Shown piece after piece: positions 20,967 to 31,751 of a stretch of 47,432 bases of DNA. The notes under the pieces were generated by a model. It did not search any database. It was not told the origin of the DNA and saw nothing but the letters and a program-made list of their open reading frames with translations. Each line of letters starts with the position of its first letter. Positions within the stretch are counted from its first letter, which is position 1. Position numbers and translations under genes: made by a program. Source of the DNA: Didymodactylos carnosus (lineage: Eukaryota > Rotifera > Eurotatoria > Philodinida > Philodinidae); assembly GCA_905250885.1 (NCBI GenBank), contig CAJNOQ010000540.1, positions 1 through 47,432 of the forward strand, given 5' to 3'.

Positions 20967-21432
20967 AGAAATGTTTACAATTGTGACTTTCAAAAACATG
21001 ATCTTTTTCATAAAATTTGATCTTTTCCACCTAAGAAAAGTCCGATGGAAAATGAAATCATATGCATTTTATAGCCTGAAAAATCTACATTCCGTAAATA
21101 AAAGAGATTTGTCTAAAACGATGCTCAAATTCGTCAAAAATGGCCTATAAAGAACGTCAGTATGGGTAATTTTCGAAAAGTGACTTGACTTCTTGACTCG
21201 AGAGAAAAAGTTTTCCGATCTCGACTTGATTTGACTTGACTTGAAAGTTTTTCAGTGACTTGACTTGGCTTGTGACTTGCAAACCTCCTGACTTGCCCAG
21301 CTCTGATTTCAGGTACTTTCAGAGCTATATAATGCATATGCTTTCATTATCCATCGGACTTTGCTTAGGTGGAAAAAATCAAATTTTATGAAAAAAATCA
21401 TGTTTTTGAAAGTGAAAATTGTAAACATTTCG
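20967..21432. repeat. inverted repeat flanking a TGACTTG-rich loop
   Basis: About 115 bp at 20967-21082 is inverted at about 21305-21432. Shared strings are TTTCAAAAACATGATYTTTT, AAAATTTGATYTTTTCCACC and AAGTCCGATGGA. The loop holds a degenerate heptamer array. The arms belong to the same dispersed family as 8870-9160. Confidence 0.75.
21179..21296 (+). repeat. degenerate TGACTTG heptamer array
   Basis: TGACTTG or close variants (TTGACTTG, TGACTTGGCTTG, TGACTCGAG) recur about a dozen times in 118 bp. The array sits in the loop of the 20967-21432 inverted repeat. It is simple-sequence DNA; the open frame across it has no significance. Confidence 0.7.
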
Positions 21433-21433
21433 A

Positions 21434-22384
21434 TTTTTTCCACATCATAGTCACCGTTTTGAAAGTGACAAAGTAGTGGGTTTTGTGCACGCTGTCGAAT
21501 GAGCTGTTGTTCAAAAAGAATTGATGAGAGGTTTTAAATGCACGGTCAAAATACAAAAGAGGCCGCTTTCTCAAATCTTTTTCGGTACCTTGACAAAAAT
21601 GTCGATTTTTTGACAACGAGGAGGCCTGTCAGGGAAATGCTCGATGGTGTCGCGAAACCTCTCTTGAAATGTCAGGTATAGTTAGGCACGATGTGGCAGA
21701 GCGAGTTTTTTGATAGTTTCCTTTCGAAAATTTTTGGAGATCAGAAAAGTCAAAAACTCAAGATTTTCAAGATATTTTACTATAAATAACACTTAAGAGC
21801 CATTGCAGATAAGCCACGCCCAACCGTGCTTGAGATGCTGGTCAAGTTTATACGATCTTCTGTCAAAACGTGTCATAAAAAATACGACACTGCTCGATAA
21901 TGGCAATAAAGGGAACGAATTTATATAATGTGTATATGCCTAATGTGAAAAGCCTGTGACTCGGTCGTCCAAGATCGTATAAACTTGACCAACATCTCAA
22001 GCATGGTTGGTCGCGGCTTATCTGCAATGGCTCTTAAGTGTTATTTATAGTAAAATATCTTGAAAATCTTGAGTTTTTGACTTTTCTGATCTCCGAAAAT
22101 TTTCGAAAGGAAACTATCAAAAAATCCGCTCTGCCACATCGTGCCTAACTATACCTGACATTTCAAGAGAGGTTTCGCGACAACATCGAGCATTTCCCTG
22201 ACAGGCCTCCTCGTTGTCAAAAAATCGACATTTTTGTCAAGATACCGGAAAAAATTTGAGAAAGCGACCTCTTTTGTGCATTTAAAACCTCTCATCAATT
22301 CTTTTTGAACAACTGCTCATTCGACAGCGTGCACAGAACCCACTACTTTGCCACTTTCGAAACGGTGACTATGATGTGGAAAAA
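21434..22384. repeat. large foldback, arms about 420 bp, loop 111 bp
   Basis: Left arm 21434-21859 and right arm 21971-22384 are inverted copies that I judge about 95% identical by eye. Examples are GATAAGCCACGCCCAACCGT against its near complement and the inner end GTCAAGTTTATACGATCTT. The right arm lacks a short stretch near the TTTTGACCGTG segment. Its outer side continues into a directly oriented copy of GGTGGAAAAAATCARATTTT. No open frame or target duplication was found. Fragments of this family also lie at 8870-9160 and 20967-21432. Confidence 0.88.
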
Positions 22385-22627
22385 GTATTAGGTGGAAAAA
22401 ATCAGATTTTATGAAAAAAATCATGTTTTTGAAAGTCAAAATTGGAGGTGTCTTGTCGATTTAGCTATTTCTGCCATTTTAAGATCAATCCGAGCTGTCC
22501 GTCACTTAATCTGACCAAGAAATCTGGGAAACGCTCACTGCCACTTTTTGACTACTATTCGAGAGCTCTATCTCTTGAACGTAGATAGACTGAGCCTTTA
22601 AAATGTTATCGTAACTAGTTTTCAACA

Positions 22628-22876
22628 TGCCAAACATTTCCTGAAAATTTAGTCAAGATCGAACTTATGATTGCAAAACGAGCTGTTCGACAGATGAGAC
22701 CCTTAATTAGAAAAATACGTCATTGGATAGAATACAAAGTAGAAAACGTAATTTACTTATTACAACTGGGATTTGAGCTTCTCGAACATTCGATGGGATT
22801 AAAAAGTGATCCTCATTCTACCGCGAATGATGTTCGTTATCACGCATGTAGTAGGGATGCTATTGTGAATATGTAA
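22628..22876 (+). CDS. hypothetical short ORF, unrecognised
   Basis: An ATG at 22667 opens 69 codons with coding-like composition (RAVRQMRPLIRKIRHWIEYK, ENVIYLLQLGFELLEHSM). The frame is open slightly upstream. It is basic at the start and amphipathic in the middle. There is no family match I can name, and it may be a remnant exon next to the foldback. Confidence 0.3.
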   Translation, partial: CQTFPENLVKIELMIAKRAVRQMRPLIRKIRHWIEYKVENVIYLLQLGFELLEHSMGLKSDPHSTANDVRYHACSRDAIVNM

Positions 22877-23487
22877 AATCTGAAAAATGTAAATTATAAT
22901 ATTTTCTCACTTGCATCTGAGATGGGCGACAAAACCGGGAAGATCCTCTTTTGAAGCCATCAGAAACAACCTATTTCGGCGTTTTAACCGTCTGAAATTT
23001 CCAGTCAACTTTCCGTCACTGGCATTTAGTTTGTCGAAATTCCGTTTTATTAACATCTGAAGTGTGACGTGACAATTTCAGTATAGACTTTCGGTTTATG
23101 AGCTATGCCTCTTTTGACAATTTTTTCCTTGTATCAGAAAGTTGGTAAAAAGCCTTTCTGCCAATTCCAAAAATTGGTAGTGGATGACAGACATCTCTGC
23201 CAATTGGCAAAAAATTTTTATAATTGGCAGTGTCACATGATTTTCTTCCAATTGGCAGAAATGTCTGTGACACTCTATCAATTGGACTTCCTAACTTAAC
23301 TTAGGAAAACTTTTTCTAACTAAACTTAGAGAATTTTTTTATTCCCTTATGGTTTATAGGTTATCGCTTCTTCTGAATCCAGCATCCATTCAAATTAGAC
23401 GTCATGTTGTAGTGACTTGCATCGTATTATGCATTTTGTGAGCGTTTTCTTTTCTCTATGTATAATCGAAGAAGAAGAAACTAACTA
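22877..23487. other. intergenic; small CCAATTGGCAG inverted repeat
   Basis: Between 23186 and 23276 the strings GACAGACATCTCTGCCAATTGG and CCAATTGGCAGAAATGTCTG form an inverted repeat with two mismatches. Two more CAATTGGCAG-type copies lie between and before them (23158, 23222). I see no gene. Confidence 0.5.
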
Positions 23488-23848
23488 TTATATATTTCTG
23501 AAAATAAGATGAGTGAACAAAACGCTTATAACTCCGGATCGAAAAGACCTAGAGACTTGCAGTTTTCACCATTGGAAAGAGTAGCTCGTGGGACGTGTGT
23601 CCATCTAGAAAGTCAATTTTTCCGAAGAGCTTTTTCCTTCAGACCTCGCCCGATAAAACCCGGAGTGCCACAAAACTAGTCGACAAAACAATATTTTTTT
23701 CAGATGGATCTTAGGTTATTGGCTACCCTGATTCCGAATATCACCATGCTAGCTGCCATTAAGTTTTCAGAGAGCGGTTTTCTGGTAAACCGGCTTTTCG
23801 GAAACTCTAAAAATTAATCAAAACTTTTTCTTAATGAGTTAGGATTGA
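23488..23848 (+). repeat. copy 2 of the 7.6 kb repeat, empty MITE site
   Basis: Collinear with 7629-7815 joined to 8248-8428, at about 88-90% identity by eye. It starts at TTATATATTTCTGAAAATAA and ends at CTTAATGAGTTAGGATTG. It lacks the 432-bp insert, so it shows the pre-insertion arrangement around GTGCCACAAAACTAG. The right part of the foldback is missing, and sequence changes directly into the GATCCTG array. Confidence 0.85.
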
Positions 23849-25330
23849 TAAATCCTGCCAAGCTTCGGTCAGTATCCGGCGCTGAACTGCTCAAGAACAG
23901 GCATTTCGAATCTTTAAAAAAAAGTACAAGTATGATCAGGATCTTGATGAGAAAACACAAGGATCTAATTAAGATGTTTGCAGGTTTGTGTTTAGAGACT
24001 ATTCGGACTTTGATTTTCAGGATCCTGCCAAGGTTTATAACTAATTCTGTTCAGGAACCTGGCAAGGACGGATGAAGCTCACGTTTTTAGCTAGGTTCAG
24101 GTCAGGATCCGTTCAAGATTTATAAATCTATAGATCACAACAGAATTTCGGTAACAAAAAAATAAAACGAGGGATTTTTCAAGATCGTATTGTGTTTTTG
24201 CTCGAAACACGACAAAATTCTGAGAACTGAATAATATACTGGCGTTTTTATCCCGATCTTGACTTGGTTCTTTTCATAAACAAATAGAACGAATCTGAAA
24301 AAAAATCATAGAAAAAAAGTTTTTCTAAATCTTTTCAAAGTTATATAAAAGTTATTTCATCGGTATGTAAACTGAAGGTCTAGAGATCGATACTCTATGT
24401 GTTCATTTCTCTTCTGTTCTATTTAGAAAATTCTGCAAAGATCTTGTCAAGAAATTTAATAACATCTTCGAGGAAACCTAGTTAAATCCTGAAAGATGTT
24501 ATCGGAAATCGTTTTTTTTCAAGATAGATCCAGAACAAATCTCGACTCAAACCTAATAAAATCTTGACCGAAATCTTTCTGTGATTCTTGTCAGAATCCT
24601 GAATAGGATTGAGAATGAATCTTAGTAGGATCCTGCAAAATCAGTTTAGGAAATAATCCTGACCAAGAACTTGAACAAATCCTGGAAAATCAATCCAGAA
24701 TCAAACTTGACATAATCCTTGACATTTATGATGCTGAAAGATCCTTCTAGGCTCTCGCAAGAAATGAACACGGTTGAGTAGGCTAAACAGTAACCTGCAA
24801 AGATCTTTGCTAAACCCTTATATTGTCTCATCAAGATCCTTATTAGGACTGACATTGTCTTGCAAGGTCTGGAATCGGATATTCTTGAAAAGTTCTGAAC
24901 AAGATCCTGACTGAAGCTTTGCAGGATTAGTCAGTTTCGTATTCTGACTGATCTGGTTATTTTCTTGCAAAGACCGTAGTTCGATGTGGCTGTCACTCCT
25001 AGCAGGGTCCTGATACGAAGATTTAGCCTAGATCCCGACGGGAACCTGATAAAATCTTGGCAGAATCCTCTCCTATAATCGTGTGAGGATCGTTGACAAG
25101 ATCTAGAGTAAATCCTGGTAGGATCCTGTATTTTCAACTCAGAAAAATATCTGAGCAGGAACTTGAAGAAATCCTGAACGCGATCCTGTTTAACCTTGAA
25201 AAAATCCTGGAAACAGGAACTACTAGGATTCGAAACAGGATCTTGAATAAAACTTGACAAGATCCATGAGATTCAGGATCCTGAAAGATCCTTCCAGGCT
25301 TTCTCAAGGAATGAACAGGATTGAGACTAG
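23840..25330. repeat. degenerate GATCCTG-rich array with direct and inverted copies
   Basis: AATCCTG, GATCCTG, CAGGATC and AAGATC variants recur several dozen times over about 1.5 kb with irregular spacing. Internal structure is visible. GAAAGATCCTTCTAGGCT at about 24735 recurs directly as GAAAGATCCTTCCAGGCT at about 25283. The segment at 23935-24000 is inverted, with divergence, at about 24775-24855 (CTTGATGAGA, TTTGCAGGTT). Open frames on both strands reflect this repetition. It could be an amplified foldback interior or a decayed satellite. Confidence 0.7.
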
Positions 25331-25630
25331 GGACAACTCAGCCTAACTATTTCATTATGTTTCACGCTTTTCATTCAATTTTGATTATATGTTTTCCTAA
25401 GATTCCTATATTTGAAAACGGTTTGTTTCGTCTAAGTAAGAGCAAAAAGTTGTATTTGTTGATTTTCGACAAATATGATTTCATAATTGTCAATATATTT
25501 TTGCGATAAGTTAATAGTTAATTAAAACCGATAAGTTATCTGTGGGCCATCTGATAGAAGCAAAAATGATTAAAAGTAAAAACTTTAAAATAAAATTAAA
25601 AAAAGAAGAGTTTAAAATTTATTGCATTTA

Positions 25631-27883
25631 TCAACTTTCTTGTTTCACTGCCGTCAACCAACCCATGCTTGGACGTAATGCTTTCGTTTCAGGATTTTGC
25701 GCAACACCAAGAAAACCAGAGATAAGCTTCATTTTTGTGATGTGACCATTGTCGTCAAGAAGAAAATCGGTCTTTGTTACACTTTCCTTTAAATCAGAAA
25801 ATTCGATGCCATTGATTAATCCTTGAGTGTAGTGACGATGATTGTGTCTTGCTTTTGTATAATGCCCTTTTCCGTCATCAGCATATCTATTAAAGAATTA
25901 CGACCATTAAAAGCGTGAATCAACCAAAAAAGTAGAAGATACTCACGGAACAAAATCAGCCAACCAACCACTTATCATTGAAATGTCTGATCCACCACCT
26001 ACATGGTGACAGATTTTCGACCACCACTCTTTGTCCGGTTTTCCTTGAGCGCTCTCTTTCAGTTTTTCTAAATGGGGCAATATTGAATCGAACCACCAAT
26101 GAAAATCATTAAAATAGGCTTTCAATGTATTTACACGATCAATCACTGACTGCCAGTCATCAGGAGAACCACGCAGTGTTACTTCTGGGATGCCGCCTAA
26201 AATTGAAAAAGGTTTGACAGTGTAGGTAGGAGTAACTCTTTCGAAAACACAGAACTTTTAAATCAACTTTACCTGACATGATTCTGAGCTTAGTTTCTTT
26301 TGGAGGTAATTAACCAAAGACAAAACATGTTTTCCTGATAGCCCACTTCGAATACATTAGAAATATATGTCAGCTTTCATTCTATAGTCCCATGGAAAGA
26401 CGCAGCAGGTGCTGAAATTTTAAAAAGCGAGAAAATGGCCTTTAAAAGTTGGCTGTTTTCTATGTTCAGACATTTTTTATCTCAATGAGAATGATTTCAT
26501 CGAATGGAGCTCAAAAAGACGTGTTGAATGCATATCTAGTTGACCTGTTTTTCACTTCATTTTACTGGGAAAATAGGTTTAAAAGACAAGCCTATTAATA
26601 AATAAGCGATCTTTTTCTTAAAAATTTTCCTCTGACTCTCTTCCAAACTTTGCAGTTAAAGAAGTATTTCTTATTCAAAATATGTTCTTTATCGAGAAAG
26701 ATATCACTTCAGCAACAATGTATCAGTTAGCGTGCATCTAATGAAGGCACCTCTCGCGATGATAAGTCGCTGAACTATTCTGATAGGATAGACTCTAGTA
26801 AATACGGTGCAAAAGATTTCGCTTCTTTGATTTCTAATGTTGAGTTATGAATTTTCTGTTTTCTGTTGAAAAAATACGGTTTCGATAGTGAAAATTCGAT
26901 TTCTCGACCTACAAACTGATAAAAGCTGCTACTTATACTTTAGCTACTAGACACTGTGCGTTGTTTTCCTGAATCAGCAAGACAATTTCAAACAATCACC
27001 AGCTGACCTTTACATCAGACACCTTCAACAGATATAGATTTTCCATCTGGAATGAGAACGTCAAATGCACGATTGTTTCTCGATAAAAGCACCAATCGAG
27101 CTGGTATTTTGACTCTCAAAATCATATATTTCCAAAAAAGCACGAGAAAAAGTCATAGCTCAACATCAGTAATCACAGAAGCTATAACTATACTTCTGTG
27201 TTTAAAATAAATTATGCTCGCAAAATGACTCGCTTGTACTTACAGCAGAGACTAAATCGATAACTGTAGTAAGCTTTAACCGAGTCCATTAATGTGCAAT
27301 CGAAAACAGCTTGCTCAATTGGACTTGTCTGTGAAAAGGGTATTGTCATTAACTGAGCAAAATCGGTTTTCATATCCTTCTTTATTAATTCGCCCATTTG
27401 ATTAACGGCTAGTGGCCAATTAATACCCGGTACATTTTTGTTTCCAATTGATGGACGCTCAGAATCCGGTATTCTTAGAGAATCAACAGCCAAAGTCAAT
27501 TCTTTCTGTCCTTCATGAGACACAAATAGAGAACGAAATTTCTCTGCATTTTCATTCAAATGAATACTAACTCCCTGAGCAATTGCCGCCCAAAAATCTT
27601 CAACCGATAATTCCAATCGATAATGTTCGCAGTAGGCTTTGTAAATTGTAGCAATGAATGCATTGTTAACGCGATGATCAAGTTCAATCAAAGGATAATT
27701 TGTTTGACCATTCTCAAACAAGAGAGTTTCTTGTGTCGGTTTAACGGGAGGATCTTTTTCTAATGTTGAAAATAATGGTGGTTGTTGTTTTGGCATCCAT
27801 CGTTTTAATTCTTCTTCGAATTTGGCATGAGAGTGATCTTTTATACATGGTTCTACTTCAGAAACATTAAATGTGGTAGTCAT
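25631..27883 (-). CDS. DUF4419 family protein, intact, 3 exons
   Basis: Exons on the minus strand are 27883-27244, 26196-25947 and 25886-25631. The total is 1146 nt, giving 381 residues and a TGA. Splice sites are consensus: GTAAGT/TTTTAG for intron 1 (26197-27243) and GTGAGT/AATAG for intron 2 (25887-25946, 60 bp). Reading frame and family conservation run smoothly across both. Family landmarks in order are SVEDFWAAIAQGVSIHLNEN near residue 100, the CGIPEVTLRGSPDDW junction, WWSKICHHVGGGSD with SGWLADF, and a C-terminal LISGFLGVAQ and LRPSMGW. I start at the ATG at 27883 because the frame further upstream has only TTG. The function of DUF4419 is unknown. No stops or shifts are present, so the gene is probably functional. 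Intron 1 is unusually long compared with the others here. Confidence 0.88.
26197..27243 (-). other. 1047-bp intron 1 of the DUF4419 gene
   Basis: This gap is bounded by a consensus donor and acceptor and joins two exons in phase. I found no exon-like stretch inside. It is about seventeen times longer than the other introns visible in the window, which suggests that it has taken up inserted sequence. No clear terminal repeats or target duplication were found within it. Confidence 0.6.
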
Positions 27884-28124
27884 TGTCAAAGTTGCGCACC
27901 TTTCTTTCTTTTATAAGTAATTTCTGGCTCGAATCAGTCTCTGAGTGTGTACGTCTCCCGTTATCATTATTTTATATATATATATTTATATGTAGAACAG
28001 AAAAAAAAGAAAATGTTGATGATTCACGTACGCATTTTCTCTTATGGATTGCACAAACACGCTGTAAGGACGGAAATACATTCAAAAATAAAAATCAATG
28101 AGTCATATGGCACGTTAGAGTGAC

Positions 28125-28334
28125 ATGAAGGATGAATTGCGAGAAGTAGAGAATTAGAAAGAAAGTTTGAGAGAATCTGACAAGGTTTTGAGAGGCTTAC
28201 CTCGAAACACACGGCAAGAACAAAAGCGTCTAAAAAAAGCGCTTGCTAGAAAACGTCCACGAAAAAGCATAGTAAAAAAAGCATTGACAACAATACGTCC
28301 ACAAAAATTCATCCAAATAGAAGCGAAGCGTTAG
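28125..28334 (+). pseudogene. basic protein remnant, unrecognised
   Basis: An ATG at 28125 opens a frame with one internal TAG (codon 11) and a final TAG at 28332. It encodes a Lys/Arg-rich segment (ESDKVLRGLPRNTRQEQKRL, then KALARKRPRKSIVKKAL). Composition is like a coiled-coil or nucleic-acid-binding tail of a retroelement or transposase protein. I cannot assign a family. The MITE at 28453 follows shortly. Confidence 0.4.
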
Positions 28335-28452
28335 GTGATAAGTGCATGTACTACATAGATGAATCATTCCACTGCACTAGCTTATCTCAAAAATGACTAA
28401 TTTCTTGCGATAGTGGATCGGCCAAGCAGGTCAGGCGTGCTTCCAAAGTATA

Positions 28453-28869
28453 CCCATTGGAACTTTTAAATAATTTTAAATTAATGTACACTAATTTCTG
28501 ACGCAAAAAACGATGAAAAATTACTTCACATCAATTTAAAGTTTGTGTAGAGTTTTCGGATTAATGTACACTAATTCGAAGCTCGAAATTCGTGTACATT
28601 AATTTAATATGAGACTTTGTATAATGCGGTAACGAGGGAAATTAATTTTTTCACGAAAAAATGAATCAGATTAATGCGCATTAATTTGAAGTATATTTTT
28701 CTATCTTTTTTTTCATTTATTCAAAGATTTAAATTGATGCGCATTAATTTTGAACACCAAAAAGTTTTTTAAATTAATGTGAACGAATTTCCTTTCAAAT
28801 TTGTTCAAGTTCCGTTGAATCTCGAAATTAGTTTGCATTAATTCGAAAGTATTTAAAAGTTCCAATGGG
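28453..28869. mobile_element. MITE, 417 bp, 20-bp perfect TIRs
   Basis: CCCATTGGAACTTTTAAATA at 28453-28472 is exactly inverted at 28850-28869. The interior is rich in ATTAATGYRCATTAATTY motifs on both strands. A truncated relative lies at 14865-15185. No flanking duplication is obvious, so the superfamily is not assigned. No coding capacity. Confidence 0.78.
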
Positions 28870-29791
28870 AAACTTAGTCAATTATTATTTGGAAATCTCT
28901 TCGAATTTTGTTTTTCCATGTGACTAAAAGCATAAGTGTAAAGGGTCATCTTCCTTTTCCTCATTGTCTCATCTTCCAGAGACCTATTCACTGTAATGAA
29001 CTTTTTCCTTCCATTAGCTCTTGATCTACCATTCACGTTTCCTTAACTCATAATAATGGATTTCTTCCTCTTGCACAGATCATGACTTCTCGCCCCGCTT
29101 CACTGCTTCTCTGTGTACTTCTCTTCGTACTAGGGGTGCCACTTTACTGCTCTTTACTAAGTGATAAGTAATAAAACGTATTAGTTATTACTTGGAACAT
29201 GTGACAAATCTTATTACTTTATTACTTATTACTTTTTTCAAGTAATAATCTTTTATTACTTTACTTATTACTGATAAGAAGAAAACTAATAAAAAGTAAT
29301 TAAGTAAAATAATGAAAAATTATTACATGAAGAAGTAATAAGTAATAAAACAACAAGATTTATTACCTTTTTACCGGTAATAAGTAACAAACGCTTAATA
29401 CTTTTACCAGATAATGTAATAATTTATAAAAGAATTTTTAAAAAAGTGTCGGTAAAAGAAAGGTCGGTTTCGTGGATGCCCAGTCTTTTCAGCAAAGTGG
29501 CTATTGTTCCCAAACAAAAAAAGCGAGAGGTCTCGAACTTGTGTAGTTTTGTAGAGCAGATGTTGCTTTATCTAGATGTGAATTTAAGACGAAAATTTTA
29601 TCTGAAAGCCTTTCCGTGGACATTTTGTCCGAGAAAGTATACTACCTGAAACTGGTAGTTTTTCAGATCATTGTTAGGTCGATGGATAGCCCCCTGAATT
29701 TACTTCAAAATGATGAAAATCAGAACTCTTTAGCTTATTCCGATCAAACATTGTTCAGAAAACATCATGTGCACTACTTTTTGACTCCAGT
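28870..29791. other. intergenic with TTATTACT-rich block
   Basis: From about 29155 to 29410 the sequence is made of degenerate AAGTAATAAT/TTATTACTTA units on both strands, forming low-complexity inverted repeats. It starts next to CTAGGGGTGCC, which could be the end of a hAT-like element, but I found no partner end or duplication. The remaining sequence holds short unmatched open frames (29446-29975). Confidence 0.5.
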
Positions 29792-30370
29792 CACTCTAAA
29801 AAAAAATGCGACTTCAGCGATGTGTCGGCCGAGAAAAAGTATCTTGTATGTGACTAGATTGCGACTTCAAAGTAGTAGGCGTTTTCTATATATCTTCAAT
29901 GTGTCTACTGGTAGGCATATAGAAGTGACATTGGACTCGCATAGAAGACATGTGAACGAAAAAGACACTTATTAGTCGTATCATTCCGCCTTCCATGTGT
30001 CTCTAAGTTTTTAATCAAAGTCTCACACGAAATGTCAACGTAAGAGGCTAATAAGACTAATAACTAATGTACTGTGTGGTTTAGTGGTGAACACATCCCG
30101 TAAGCGAATAGACCGAGTTCAATTCTTGGCAAGAACGAAACTTTTTTAATGTGTCTTCTCCAGAAGACACATCAAAGCGACTTCAAGAGAGTCGCTAATA
30201 TACGACTAAATGGGATCCGACTTCCGTGTCTCTAATGCGACTAGAGCAAAGATGCTATAAAGTGACTACCAGGTAAAGTCACATCATGTTTCTTCAAAGG
30301 AGACGCTAAAATGCGGTTTTTGGGATCCGACTTACGTGTCTTATTAGAAGTCGCATTTTTTTATAGAGTG
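29792..30370 (+). mobile_element. TIR element with internal tRNA-like Pol III boxes
   Basis: CACTCTAAAAAAAAATGCGA at 29792 is inverted at the right end as TCGCATTTTTTTATAGAGTG, ending at 30370. Inside are an A-box match TGGTTTAGTGG (30077-30087) and a B-box match GTTCAATTC (30117-30125), spaced as in a tRNA gene. The intervening sequence does not fold into a convincing functional tRNA. The rest is built from short motifs such as GCGACTT and GTGTCT. It combines a DNA-transposon-like frame with a SINE-like core. No target duplication was found. Confidence 0.6.
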
Positions 30371-30813
30371 TAGGCGTCTTCAGTGTGTCTACTGGTAGGT
30401 ATATAGAAGTTACATTGGAGTCGTATAGAAGATGTGTGAACGAGAAAGACGCTTAGTAGTCACAACATTCCGCCTTCCATGTGTCTGTAAGTTTTTAATC
30501 AAAGTCGCACATGAAATGTCAACGTAGGCGGCTAATAACTAATGTACCTGTGTGGTTCAGTGATGAACACATTCGTCCCGTAAGCGAATAGACCGAGTTC
30601 AATTCTTGGCATGAACAAGCGACTTCAAAAGAGTCGCTAAAATACGACTAAAAGGGATCCGACTTACGTGTCTCTAATGCGACTAGAGCAAAGATGCTAT
30701 AAAGTGACTACCAGGTAAAGTCGTATCATGTATCTTCAGAGGAGGCACTAAAATGCGGCTTTTTGAGATCCGACTTATGTGTCTTCTTGGAAGTCGCATT
30801 TTTGTTTAGAGTG
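30371..30813 (+). repeat. second, 5'-truncated tandem unit of the TIR/tRNA element
   Basis: This unit repeats 29876-30370 in direct orientation, beginning TAGGCGTCTTCAGTGTGTCT and ending with another copy of the right terminal repeat at 30813. A/B-box matches recur at 30553-30563 and 30597-30605. The left terminal repeat is absent, and a segment around AACTTTTTTAATGTGTCTTC is missing. The pair looks like an unequal exchange or template-jump product. Confidence 0.75.
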
Positions 30814-31167
30814 TACTACTTGATATCATCTAGCGTTAAGCAAGTATTGAGATCTAATCTGTTTTAACTATGGAAAAAGCGGAGTTGATACATACCTTGG
30901 CCTTCTGAATCTGTCTGTCACTGAAGCTTTTGTGTTTAAAAGTGACATATTTGAAACTACTGAAAAAACTTCAGATACTGCTATCATAGAGTAGCTTTCT
31001 GACTGAATGCAGTTTTTGTCATATAACTCCTAGACACTAAAGATTTGTTAAAATTCGCTCTGTAGAACAGCATCAATTATCTTTGGGTATTATGATATTT
31101 TTAGTCATAAATACAAAATCACGATCAGCTTCTGGAACTTTCGAGGCTGGAGTCTCCAGCGTCTTGC
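30814..31167. other. intergenic, no gene seen
   Basis: Unique-looking AT-rich sequence between the tandem element and the LTR retrotransposon. It includes the left flank of the LTR element. No counterpart of this flank was found after the right LTR. Confidence 0.4.
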
Positions 31168-31464
31168 TGTTAGTACTAAATTCCTCTCACAGGAGATTAG
31201 AGCTGCACCGAATTCGTTTTCTCCTGAACTTACCACTGTATTTCTGGTTTGGAGATGGAAAATGAGGATATTTAGAATAATTTGAATGACTTACTCCTGA
31301 TTTGTGCTGGTTGTGAAAGATTATGTTTTAGTATTTTATTAAAATGGAGTGAAGAAGGAGAAGATTACAAACACAGACTAGCACAACATAAATTGATATT
31401 AACTATACGACACTTCAGTACTAACTGAATAGAAAATAAATATATGTTCTTATCTAGTTATCTG
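31168..31464 (-). repeat. 3' LTR of the Gypsy element
   Basis: 297 bp, virtually identical to 35250-35546. In element orientation it begins at CAGATAACTA with a TATATAAG-like promoter string nearby and ends ACTAACA. Mismatches seen between the LTRs are at TAGTACTRAATTCC, CTGGTTYGGAG and CTTATMTAG. Confidence 0.92.
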
Positions 31465-31751
31465 ATCTCTTTATAATGTGTTTAATATAAGCATATAGAC
31501 AAAGGAAAGAGTAAACTTTACGTCTGTTCGCCTCATTGATGTACAATAACAAATAAATAAAAATGACTACAGAGAAAAGGAGAAAATGTATACATATAAT
31601 GGAAAGAAAATGTAGTCTGTGTATATAAATGAACAAAGAAAATAAAAACGGAGGAATACGACGATTAAACTCTTCTCAGCTTTCCGCATTTTTTAAACCA
31701 ATACATAAACGATTATCTTTAATGATAATTCTTCTATATTTCAAGTTTAAA

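Noticed and set aside
23845-25260. Open frames on both strands within the GATCCTG array
   Set aside because: The similar peptides on opposite strands come from inverted copies of the repeat, not from genes.
29155-29410. AAGTAATAAT-rich region considered as a CRISPR-like or satellite array
   Set aside because: There is no regular repeat-spacer spacing and units vary freely on both strands. It is low-complexity DNA. No CRISPR array exists elsewhere in the window.
30065-30135. Functional tRNA gene
   Set aside because: A and B boxes match, but the acceptor and anticodon stems do not pair. The same sequence is duplicated inside a repeat element, so it is tRNA-derived at most.
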